Source: Bugulina stolonifera (lineage: Eukaryota > Bryozoa > Gymnolaemata > Cheilostomatida > Bugulidae). Taken from it: DNA of 64,000 bases. Made by a program: the position numbers and the translations under genes. The notes beneath the pieces are model-generated. The model had not been told where the DNA came from. It made no database searches and worked only from the letters and a program-made list of their open reading frames with translations. The DNA is taken from NCBI GenBank assembly GCA_935421135.1, contig OW285190.1, forward strand, positions 186,001 through 250,000, in the 5' to 3' direction. Position 1 is the stretch's first letter; every line of letters begins with the position of its first letter. This document shows, piece by piece, positions 55,021 to 64,000 of this stretch.

Positions 55021-57814
55021 ATGCGTTCTATGCATAGAATACATACATGTAGATTGCATTCTATGCATTCTATGCATAGAATACATAGAAGACATCGGAG
55101 ACATAGAAGACATAGAATGCATTCTGTGCAATCTATGCACTCTATGCATAGAATACATATATTGCATTCTATGCATTCAATGCATAGAATACATAGAATA
55201 CATTGAATACATAGAAGGCATTGTATGTAATCAATGTATTTTATGCATTCTATGCATAGAATACATAGATTTCATTCTATGCAGAGAATACATTGATCAC
55301 ATAGAATGCATTCTATGCACTCTATGCATTCCATGTAATCTATGCGTTCTATGCATAGAATACCTAGATTGCATTCTATGCATCGAATACATATAATACA
55401 TATATTGCATTTCATGCATAGAATACATAGAATACATAGATTGCACTCTATGCACTCTTTGCACTCTATGCATTCCATGTAATCTATGCATTCGGTGCAT
55501 AGAATACATTTCATGCATAGAATGCATAGAATATCTTGATCACATAGAATGCATTCTATGCACTTGATGCATTCCATGTAATCTATGCGTTATATGCATA
55601 GAATACATAGATTGCATTCTATGCATTCTTCGCATTCCATGCAATCTATGCATTCTATGCATAAAATACATAGATTGCATTCTATGCATTCTATGCATAG
55701 AATACATATAATTCTATGTCTTCTATGTATGCTATGCATTCTATGCATAGAATACATAGTTTGCATTCTATGCATGCTATGCATAGAATACATATAATTC
55801 TATGTCTTCTATGTATTCTATGCATTCTATGCATAGAATACATAGATTGCATTCTATGCATAGAATACATTGAATACATAGAAGACATAGAAGACATAGA
55901 ATGCATATAATGCATTCCATGTAATCTATGCACTCTATGCATAGAATACATAGATTGCATTCTATGCATTCGGTGCATAGAATACATAGAATACATTAAA
56001 AACATAGAAGGCATTGTATGTAATCAATGTATTTTATGCATTCTATGCATAGAATACATAGATTGCATTCTATGCAGAGGATACATTGATCACATGGAAT
56101 GCATTCTATGCACTCTATGCATTCCATGTAATCTATGCGTTCTATGCATAGAATACCTAGATTGCATTCTATGCATTCTATGTATAGAATACATATAATT
56201 CTATGTCTTCTATGTATTCTATGCATTCCATGCATAGAATACATAGAATACATAGATTGCACTCTATGCACTCTATGCACTCCATGTAATCTATGCATTC
56301 AATGTATTCTATGCATTCGGTGCATAGAATACATTCTATGCATTCAATGCATAGAATACATTGATCACATAGAATGCATTCTATGCACTCTATGCATTCC
56401 ATGTAATCTATGCGTTCTATGCATAGAATACATAGATTGCATTCTATGCATTCTATGCATAGAACACATAGAAGACATCGAAGACATAGAACGCATTCTG
56501 TGCAATCTATGCACTCTATGCATAGAATACATAGATTGCATTCTATGCATTCTATGCATCGAACACATATAATACATATATTGCATTCTATGCATAGAAT
56601 ATCTTGATCACATAGAATGCATTCTATGCACTTGATGCATTCCATGTAATCTATGCGTTATATGCATAGAATACATAGATTGCATTCTATGCATTCTTCG
56701 CATTCCATGCAATCTATGCATTCTATGCATAAAATACATAGATTGCATTCTATGCATTCTATGCATAGAATACATATAATTCTATGTCTTCTATGTATGC
56801 TATGCATTCTATGCATAGAATACATAGATTGCATTCTATGCATTCTATGCATAGAATACATTGAATACATAGATTGCACTCTATGCACTCTATGCACTCC
56901 ATGTAATCTATGCATTCAATGTATTCTATGCATTCGGTGCATAGAATACATTTTATGCATTGAATGCATAGAATACATTGATCACATAGAATGCATTCTA
57001 TGCACTCTATGCATTCCATGTAACCTATGCACTCTATGCATAGAATACATAGATTGCATTGTATGCATTCGGTGCAAAGAGTACATAGAATACATTGAAT
57101 ACATAGAAGGCATTGTATGTAATCAATGTATTTTATGCATTCTATGCATAGAATACATAGATTGCATTCTATGCAGAGGATACATTGATCACATAGATTG
57201 CATTCTATGCACTCTATGCATTCCATGTAATCCATGCATTTTATGTATTCTATGTATTCTATGCATTCTATGCATTCGATGCATAGAATACATTTTATGC
57301 ATAGAATGCATAGAATACATTGATCAAATAGAATGCATTCTATACACTCTATACATTCCATGTAATCTATGCATTCTATGCATAGAATACATAGGTTGCA
57401 TTCTATGCATTCTATGCATAGAATACATTGAATACATAGAAGACATAGAAGACATAGAATGCATAGAATGCATTCCATGTAACCTATGCACTCTATGCAT
57501 AGAATACATAGATTGCATTCTATGCATTCGGTGCATAGAATGCATAGAATACATTGATCACATAGAATGCATTCTATGCACTCTATGCATTCTATGCATC
57601 GAATACATATAATTCCATGTCTTCTATGTCTTCTATGTATTCTATGCATTCCATGCATAGAATACATAGAATACATAGATTGCACTCTATGCACTCTATG
57701 CATTCCATGTAATCTATGCATTCGGTGCATAGAATACATTTTATGCATAGAATGCATAGAATACATTGATCACATAGAATGCATTCTATGCACTCCATGC
57801 ATTCCATGTAATCT
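55021..57814. repeat. Zone 4 HOR copy R6 (2,794 bp)
   Basis: Same length as R3. It carries the paired changes at 56,333-56,357, where an imperfect palindrome has become perfect and its central base is complemented. It also has a private ACATTAAAAAC variant near 55,997. It contains the 1,068-bp sub-unit (55,585 to 56,653). Confidence 0.85.
56333..56357. repeat. 25-bp perfect palindrome created by two linked changes
   Basis: Arms of 12 bp (56,333-56,344 and 56,346-56,357) surround a central C. In the many paralogues (for example about 38,937, 45,845, 49,739, 56,953) the left arm has TTTTATG, with one mismatch, and the centre is G. Here the mismatch is corrected to TTCTATG and the centre is complemented to C. 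A single copying of one arm from the other would produce both changes. Confidence 0.78.
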
Positions 57815-60800
57815 ATGCGTTCTATGCATAGAATACATACATGTAGATTGCATTCTATGCATTCTATGCATAGAATACATAGAAGACATCGGAGACATAG
57901 AAGACATAGAATGCATTCTGTGCAATCTATGCACTCTATGCATAGAATACATATATTGCATTCTATGCATTCGATGCATAGAATACATAGAATACATTGA
58001 ATACATAGAAGGCATTGTATGTAATCAATGTATTTTATGCATTCTATGCATAGAATACATAGATTTCATTCTATGCAGAGAATACATTGATCACATAGAA
58101 TGCATTCTATGCACTCTATGCATTCCATGTAATCTATGCGTTCTATGCATAGAATACCTAGATTGCATTCTATGCATCGAATACATATGATACATATATT
58201 GCATTTCATGCATAGAATACATAGAATACATAGATTGCACTCTATGCACTCTTTGCACTCTATGCATTCGGTGCATAGAATACATTTCATGCATAGAATG
58301 CATAGAATATCTTGATCACGTAGAATGCATTCTATGCACTTGATGCATTCCATGTAATCTATGCGTTATATGCATAGAATACATAGATTGCATTCTATGC
58401 ATTCTTCGCATTCCATGCAATCTATGCATTCTATGCATAAAATACATAGATTGCATTCTATGCATTCTATGCATAGAATACATATAATTCTATGTCTTCT
58501 ATGTATGCTATGCATTCTATGCATTCTATGCATAGAATACATAGATTGCATTCTATGCATGCTATGCATAGAATACATATAATTCTATGTCTTCTATGTA
58601 TTCTATGCATTCTATGCATAGAATACATAGATTGCATTCTATGCATAGAATACATTGAATACATAGGAGACATAGAAGACATAGAATGCATATAATGCAT
58701 TCCATGTAATCTATGCACTCTATGCATAGAATACATAGATTGCATTCTATGCATTCGGTGCATAGAATACATAGAATACATTAAATACATAGAAGGCACT
58801 GTATGTAATCAATGTATTTTATGCATTCTATGCATAGAATACATAGATTGCATTCTATGCAGAGGATACATTGATCACATGGAATGCATTCTATGCACTC
58901 TATGCATTCCATGTAATCTATGCGTTCTATGCATAGAATACCTAGATTGCATTCTATGCATTCTATGCATAGAATACATATAATTCTATGTCTTCTATGT
59001 ATTCTATGCATTCCATGCATAGAATACATAGAATACCTAGATTGCATTCTATGCATCGAATACATATAATACATATATTCCATTTCATGCATAGAATACA
59101 TAGAATACATAGATTGCACTCTATGCACTCTTTGCACTCTATGCATTCCATGTAATCTATGCATTCGGTGCATAGAGTACATTTCATGCATAGAATGCAT
59201 AGAATATCTTGATCACATAGAATGCATTCTATGCACTTGATGCATTCCATGTAATCTATGCGTTATATGCATAGAATACATAGATTGCATTCTATGCATT
59301 CTTCGCATTCCATGCAATCTATGCATTCTATGCATAAAATACATAGATTGCATTCTATGCATTCTATGCATAGAATACATATAATTCTATGTCTTCTATG
59401 TATGCTATGCATTCTATGCATAGAATACATAGATTGCATTCTATGCATGCTATGCACAGAATACATATAATTCTATGTCTTCTATGTATTCTATGCATTC
59501 TATGCATAGAATACATAGATTGCATTCTATGCATTCTATGCATAGAATACATTGAATACATAGAAGACATAGAATGCATATAATGCATTCCATGTAATCT
59601 ATGCACTCTATGCATAGAATACATAGATTGCATTCTATGCATTCGGTGCATAGAATACATAGAATACATTAAATACATAGAAGGCATTGTATGTAATCAA
59701 TGTATTTTATGCATTCTATGCATAGAATACATAGATTGCATTCTATGCAGAGGATACATTGATCACATGGAATGCATTCTATGCACTCTATGCATTCCAT
59801 GTAATCTATGCGTTCTATGCATAGAATACCTAGATTGCATTCTATGCATTCTATGCATAGAATACATATAATTCTATGTCTTCTATGTATTCTTTGCATT
59901 CCATGCATAGAATACATAGAATACATAGATTGCACTCTATGCACTCTATGCACTCCATGTAATCTATGCATTCAATGTATTCTATGCATTCAATGTATTC
60001 TATGCATTCGGTGCATAGAATACATTTTATGCATTGAATGCATAGAATACATTGATCACATAGAATGCATTCTATGCACTCTATGCATTCCATGTAACCT
60101 ATGCACTCTATGCATAGAATACATAGATTGCATTCTATGCATTCGGTGCATAGAGTACATAGAATACATTGAATACATAGAAGGCATTGTATGTAATCAA
60201 TGTATTTTATGCATTCTATGCATAGAATACATAGATTGCATTCTATGCAGAGGATACATTGATCACATAGATTGCATTCTATGCACTCTATGCATTCCAT
60301 GTAATCCATGCATTTTATGTATTCTATGTATTCTATGCATTCTATGCATTCGATGCATAGAATACATCTTATGCATAGAATGCATAGAATACATTGATCA
60401 AATAGAATGCATTCTATACACTCTATACATTCCATGTAATCTATGCATTCTATGCATAGAATACATAGGTTGCATTCTATGCATTCTATGCATAGAATAC
60501 ATTGAATACATAGAAGACATAGAAGACATAGAATGCATAGAATGCATTCCATGTAACCTATGCACTCTATGCATAGAATACATAGATTGCATTCTATGCA
60601 TTCGGTGCATAGAATGCATAGAATACATTGATCACATAGAATGCATTCTATGCACTCTATGCATTCTATGCATCGAATACATATAATTCCATGTCTTCTA
60701 TGTCTTCTATGTATTCTATGCATTCCATGCATAGAATACATAGAATACATAGATTGCACTCTATGCACTCTATGCATTCCATGTAATCTATGCATTCGGT

Positions 60801-60888
60801 GCATAGAATACATTTTATGCATAGAATGCATAGAATACATTGATCACATAGAATGCATTCTATGCACTCCATGCATTCCATGTAATCT
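57815..60888. repeat. Zone 4 HOR copy R7 (3,074 bp)
   Basis: Landmarks lie at 58,361 and 59,258, 897 bp apart. This copy has more private variants than its neighbours: a one-word insertion near 58,515, a 27-bp-shorter stretch near 58,268, CACGTAG near 58,317, and an extra pair of AATGTATTC words near 59,990. It is the last complete copy before the array edge. Confidence 0.8.
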
Positions 60889-61421
60889 ATGCGTTCTATG
60901 CATAGAATACATACATGTAGATTGCATTCTATGCATTCTATGCATAGAATACATAGAAGACATCGGAGACATAGAAGACATAGAATGCATTCTGTGCAAT
61001 CTATGCACTCTATGCATAGAATACATATATTGCATTCTATGCATTCAATGCATAGAATACATAGAATACATTGAATACATAGAAGGCATTGTATGTAATC
61101 AATGTATTTTATGCATTCTATGCATAGAATACATAGATTTCATTCTATGCAGAGAATACATTGATCACATAGAATGCATTCTATGCACTCTATGCATTCC
61201 ATGTAATCTATGCGTTCTATGCATAGAATACCTAGATTGCATTCTATGCATCGAATACATATAATACATATATTGCATTTCATGCATAGAATACATAGAA
61301 TACATAGATTGCACTCTATGCACTCTTTGCACTCTATGCATTCCATGTAATCTATGCATTCGGTGCATAGAATACATTTCATGCATAGAATGCATAGAAT
61401 ATCTTGATCACATAGAACACA
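60889..61421. repeat. Zone 4 HOR copy R8, cut at the array edge
   Basis: The first 530 bases of a TACATG-marked copy match the interior copies (for example 55,021-55,550). The sequence then breaks inside a word: where other copies continue TAGAATGCA after TTGATCACA, this one reads TAGAACACA and passes into unrelated DNA. No gradual decay of words is seen at the edge. Confidence 0.88.
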
Positions 61422-61480
61422 GTGTAGATAAGGTAGCAAATTTAAGAAAAATGCCTCATAATGGTAGCATATATAAACTT

Positions 61481-61741
61481 TGCCACGGAAATTAAAAGAG
61501 TTTGAACAGTCATAGAAAGTTGGTTAAAATATCGTTGGATAGCTCTCAATGAGGAGAACCGAGGGTTTTTTTTAATTTTTCGTCTAATGCGCGATGTTGG
61601 CACTAGGCCAAATTTTGTCTGAAAAAGTGGAAAATTTGCCACAAAGATTAAAAGAATTTGAATGCTGCTAGAATTGTATTTTTGACACCTACTAGTAGAG
61701 CTCAATGAGATGAACAGAGGGTTTTCTTGGATTTTTTCTAT
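61481..61741 (+). repeat. Diverged 156-bp direct duplication (two copies)
   Basis: Copy 1 begins TGCCACGGAAATTAAAAGAG at 61,481. Copy 2 begins TGCCACAAAGATTAAAAGAA at 61,637. CTCAATGAG recurs at 61,545 and 61,701, and GAGGGTTTT follows in both copies. The offset is a constant 156 bp across about 100 matched positions, with many substitutions. The right end of each copy fades into T-rich sequence. It may be the remnant of a minisatellite or an old transposable element; neither can be decided from this sequence. Confidence 0.8.
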
Positions 61742-61997
61742 AAGTTCTCAAATTTTTTTGACGGAGGAAAACGTACAAAAGTGATGAAAAAGTAAGGCTC
61801 TATTGCAATGCGCGTAGTTCTTTACCAAATTAACCTATTCGTACAAAATTTGTTGAGTCTGTAGCTAAAATGTTGATAAGTTAGAAGAGCCCACCCTTTA
61901 TTTGATACAACCTCCCTAATGGCCAGAAATCAAGCAGAAGTGCACCAGATATGTTGACTGCAATTTGCTTCAGCACCCTTTTATAATACATAGTGGA

Positions 61998-62016
61998 GCA
62001 GTGCATCACGCACTGC
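61998..62016. repeat. Short hairpin GCAGTGC / GCACTGC
   Basis: Perfect 7-bp arms surround a 5-nt loop, ATCAC. It is isolated and has no T-run, so nothing suggests a terminator. It may be chance. Confidence 0.5.
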
Positions 62017-62674
62017 ATGGCCCATTGATTCTCATTGCTGAAATTGAATTTGGCGCTAATGTCAAAGGTCATCAATCATAACTGCCCAGCCTGAGTGATT
62101 TGATTGGGATGTGTATCATCAGCTTGCTTGTACATGTACAATGTATTGTATTGATAATGCCAAGTGCTTCCACATGACTACTCACTGTGTACATATAGGC
62201 CTACATATAAACACAATTTTACAAAATGCAGTGTGTGTGATGAATACTGGTGTTTTCGCAACTTTGTGACGGATGTATGATGAAAAATGTTTGTGCGAGT
62301 TGGCCCGTGTCTGGAATTTAGGCTGTGAAGGTACTAATACTCCACCAAATGCTCACATTGCATTTCATGAGCCCTCTTAACTTCTGTAGCAATGGTAGGC
62401 TCTCTAATTTACAGCTTAGTAATTGCCTATGTTGTAGAGTATAACAGATTTGTCTGTGTACATGTAAACAGTTGTACACTGTACCATAGAATTAGACTAG
62501 ACAAGTCTATGATATGTACAATATATCCAAAAACTAGTAATTGGCAAGCTCAATGTAATGTATTTATTAAAATTTGCGCAATTGTTACAACTATTATTGT
62601 TATGCTGCTGACCTAAACAAAATGGCCCTACAGAATGGCCATGCAATAATAAGCCTATTTGCCATCATATTATT

Positions 62675-62682
62675 CATACACT
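62675..62682 (+). repeat. Target-site duplication, left copy (CATACACT)
   Basis: An 8-bp direct repeat abutting the left terminal inverted repeat. It is identical to 63,011-63,018. Confidence 0.88.
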
Positions 62683-62783
62683 CAGTGGTCAAAGTCTAAG
62701 GAAAGAGGTGGGGGGTCTCTAGGGTAGCAGACATAATTACCTGAGGGCGCGAAGTGCCCAAACAGCGTGCCGGCGGGGAGGGT

Positions 62784-62812
62784 CCGGGAGGGGCGCTTGA
62801 GCGCCCTCCCGG
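62784..62812. repeat. GC-rich hairpin inside the MITE
   Basis: CCGGGAGGGGCGC pairs with GCGCCCTCCCGG around a TTGA loop, with one bulged G. It lies within an entirely GC-rich 60-bp stretch that contrasts with the AT-rich host DNA. Confidence 0.8.
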
Positions 62813-62925
62813 AAATTAGACACCGAAATGGTGCAAAATCCAAGAACTACAGGTTAAAATATGGTCCAAGATCTTAAAGTAAATATGATCCAATTAGTAT
62901 TATCATTATTATAATAGTAATCTGC

Positions 62926-62954
62926 AGGGGGTCTATCAGTCTGGGAGACCCCCT
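62926..62954. repeat. Hairpin AGGGGGTCT / AGACCCCCT inside the MITE
   Basis: Perfect 9-bp arms with an 11-nt loop. It is a subterminal structure near the right end of the element. Confidence 0.8.
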
Positions 62955-62964
62955 GAAATTTATG

Positions 62965-62987
62965 GTGGGGGGACTGCGTCCCCCCAC
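62965..62987. repeat. Hairpin GTGGGGGGAC / GTCCCCCCAC inside the MITE
   Basis: Perfect 10-bp arms with a TGC loop, 10 bp inside the right terminal inverted repeat. G6 and C6 runs lie on each arm. Such subterminal hairpins are common in MITEs. Confidence 0.82.
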
Positions 62988-63010
62988 GACCCCCCCAACT
63001 TTGACCACTG

Positions 63011-63018
63011 CATACACT
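63011..63018 (+). repeat. Target-site duplication, right copy (CATACACT)
   Basis: An 8-bp direct repeat abutting the right terminal inverted repeat. Removing the element and one copy restores the presumed empty site. Confidence 0.88.
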
Positions 63019-64000
63019 AGAATAGCCCTATCAAGTCTATCTTGCCCCCCTTCTCTGATAACACGATTTGACTAACAAGCATTAACCTTTGACCTGAGCT
63101 CTGCCTTCTACTAACTATGGCCTAATTACTATTACACATGTACAATGTGCAACGATGCAGCTGGTATGAACAGACTGACCATCACTACTGCTGACTGTAT
63201 GACACTATAAGGTAAGGCAAATAATTTTATAGTTTTAAGTTATTAGTGCACATTTTGATATCTTATTATACTGTAGATACAGTATTTTAAAAGGCTCACA
63301 TTTAATTTTAACATTGTCTCACATTAGACACAATTGTACACGTAATTGCAACCCCTTGTAGTATGCCTTTTATTTATGGGTGCAAGTATGTTGTTTATCA
63401 TATAAATATATTATTGTACAAGTCAAACAGTGTCAAGTTTGAAGCAGATTGTACGAGAACGTTTCCATAGTTACCCAGTCACTTCTTGTATTAATTACTC
63501 ATTACGCTATTTCTATATGCAATTATATATTGAAAATCTCAATACTATACAAGACATCTACGCTACATGTATATACCGAACCTATTACAAAACTAAGTGT
63601 AACGTTTTCTATTTCCAGACTGGTACTAGTTAGTGGCTGGTTGGTATTTCACCCTGCAGTGAAAAGTTAAACGGAGTATCATCAGCTACATACAGACCTT
63701 CGTTGGCTAGCATTACCTACATGTACTATAATATCGAACTACTGATCCTGGTTGTGCTTAACTTGTGCATTCTGGGTGCTTCTGAAATACCAGAAAAGAG
63801 GATTGCAGATACAACTTACCTAATCATATACGTACAAAGCTGATGTAAAGAAATTTATCCAACTTTAAACTACCTCAACACTTCTGTTATCTGATCGTGC
63901 TGTTATTGGATTACGTTGCCAAATTATGATGATGTTATAATGTTGCTAACATGCACTTGTGCAGAGTTTACCCTATGGTTGAAAGTTAACAATATTACTC
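63019..64000. other. Right flank, part 2: unique AT-rich DNA
   Basis: Ordinary AT-rich sequence with a few TACATGTA-type palindromes (near 63,136 and 63,565). Short open frames (67 and 73 codons around 63,430-63,670) overlap each other in different frames and show no domain. The only gene-like hint is a pair of good splice consensus sites (63,212 and 63,618), described separately. Confidence 0.6.
63212..63618 (+). other. Candidate GT-AG intron (407 bp), weak
   Basis: The donor context ATAAG|GTAAGG at 63,212 is close to the animal consensus. The acceptor context TTTTCTATTTCCAG| ending at 63,618 has a good pyrimidine tract, and ACTAAGT near 63,594 could serve as a branch site. No open frame continues across the join, so if real it would be in an untranslated or non-coding transcript. 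Both signals also occur by chance in AT-rich DNA. Confidence 0.2.

Larger units (their letters stand above)
1..61421. repeat. Two-orientation 9-bp-word satellite array
   Basis: Seen directly: the whole stretch parses into 9-bp words that nearly all end in CA, GCA or GTA. F words derive from TTCTATGCA (also TTCCATGTA, CTCTATGCA, TTCGGTGCA, TTTTATGCA). R words derive from TAGAATGCA (also TAGAATACA, TAGATTGCA, TAGAAGACA, TCGAATACA). R is the reverse complement of F read from the same TGCA pivot, so both orientations share one register. Word order is not random: long runs recur hundreds to thousands of bases away almost unchanged, giving higher-order repeats. Basic GC content is about one third. 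The array is open at the left edge and stops abruptly at 61,421. No gene, transposon or unique spacer interrupts it. Its function is unknown; pericentromeric, subtelomeric or other heterochromatin is inference only. Confidence 0.97.
61422..62674. other. Right flank, part 1: unique AT-rich non-coding DNA
   Basis: The satellite words end abruptly and the DNA becomes ordinary. It holds a diverged 156-bp direct duplication (61,481-61,741), a short hairpin (61,998-62,016), and palindromes such as GTACATGTAC near 62,131 and TAGGCCTA near 62,199. Open frames are short (74 codons or fewer in 61,740-62,674) and show no recognisable domain. No tRNA, poly(A) signal AATAAA or strong promoter was seen. 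Confidence 0.75.
62683..63010. mobile_element. Non-autonomous hAT-like DNA transposon (MITE), 328 bp
   Basis: Seen directly: perfect 13-bp terminal inverted repeats, CAGTGGTCAAAGT at 62,683-62,695 and its reverse complement at 62,998-63,010. They are flanked by a perfect 8-bp direct repeat, CATACACT, at 62,675-62,682 and 63,011-63,018. Established knowledge: 8-bp target-site duplications and terminal repeats starting CAG-G are typical of the hAT superfamily. The element has no transposase coding capacity, so it would depend on an enzyme supplied elsewhere. The interior has GC-rich ends with three strong hairpins (62,784-62,812; 62,926-62,954; 62,965-62,987) and an AT-rich middle, unlike the surrounding DNA. 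Intact TIRs and TSD suggest fairly recent insertion. The TSD does not match the nTnnnnAn preference of some hAT groups, so the subfamily is open. Confidence 0.88.

Noticed and set aside
1..61421. CRISPR-like array
   Set aside because: There are no unique spacers. The repeats are contiguous 9-bp words, and the surroundings are eukaryotic with no cas genes.
1..61421. Heat-shock elements from GAA and TTC triplets
   Set aside because: The GAA and TTC are separated by TGCA (4 bp) and not by the 2 bp required for the alternating nGAAn units of a heat-shock element.
1..61421. Centromere call through a CENP-B box
   Set aside because: No TTCG....A..CGGG pattern was seen. TTCGGTGCA is only a superficial match. 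Centromeric identity cannot be judged from sequence alone.
61442..61705. 87-codon minus-strand frame over the 156-bp duplication
   Set aside because: The internal similarity (LLIFVANF / LLISVAKF) simply reflects the DNA duplication, as 156 is a multiple of three. No family is recognised.
61881..62075. 64-codon minus-strand frame with a possible acceptor (CAATTTCAG) near its start
   Set aside because: It has no recognisable family, no good donor and no neighbouring exon. The frame includes the hairpin at 61,998-62,016. It is indistinguishable from chance.
62392..62616. 74-codon plus-strand frame with two hydrophobic stretches
   Set aside because: AT-rich chance frame with no domain or start context.
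63430..63670. Two overlapping 67- and 73-codon frames
   Set aside because: They overlap in different frames and span the candidate acceptor at 63,618. Neither shows a domain.

Overview
The window is eukaryotic and almost entirely non-coding. Positions 1 to about 61,421 are one uninterrupted satellite array that runs off the left edge. The last 2.6 kb (61,422-64,000) is ordinary AT-rich intergenic or intronic DNA with one non-autonomous DNA transposon. No rRNA, tRNA, CRISPR array or convincing protein-coding gene is visible. The non-satellite part (AT-rich, GT-AG-like splice signals, a hAT-type MITE, frequent TACATGTA and TAGGCCTA palindromes) fits a metazoan, perhaps a marine invertebrate. 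That taxonomic guess is an impression and cannot be proven from this window.

The satellite is written in 9-bp words kept in one register. One class is built on TTCTATGCA (F). The other is built on TAGAATGCA (R), which is the reverse complement of F cut at the same palindromic TGCA pivot. Variant words (TTCCATGTA, ATCTATGCG, TTCGGTGCA, TTGATCACA, TAGATTGCA, TAGAATACA, TAGAAGACA and others) follow a fixed order, and this order forms nested higher-order repeats (HORs). Four zones can be distinguished. Zone 1 (1 to about 9.8 kb) is two copies of a 4.75-5.06-kb unit. Zone 2 (about 9.8-23 kb) holds 3,667-bp tandem copies and a 9,995-bp long-range copy. Zone 3 (about 22.0-34.75 kb) is three 4.24-4.28-kb copies, followed by a short transition. 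Zone 4 (36.5-61.4 kb) is a rearranged 3,893-bp HOR family marked by a 6-bp TACATG insertion.

All HOR lengths tested obey one arithmetic: whole 9-bp words, plus 5 bp for each truncated TATAA word, plus 6 bp for each TACAAG or TACATG insertion. Indels therefore appear to occur in whole words. The two strands share one vocabulary, so the long ORFs found in several frames on both strands are a numerical by-product.

The most interesting signal is a set of small inversions seen when paralogous HOR copies are compared (10,372-10,433; 15,291-15,351; 25,400-25,427; 40,233-40,273; 56,333-56,357). In each, a segment or loop is reverse-complemented between palindromic arms. In several, an imperfect palindrome has become perfect at the same time. 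This is the pattern expected of hairpin-templated (template-switch) replication errors. It offers a mechanism by which a one-orientation 9-bp satellite could become a two-orientation text without losing register.

The right edge of the array is sharp, with no decayed monomers. The flank carries a diverged 156-bp direct duplication (61,481-61,741), a 328-bp hAT-like MITE with perfect 13-bp terminal inverted repeats and an 8-bp target-site duplication (62,675-63,018), and a weak candidate intron (63,212-63,618).
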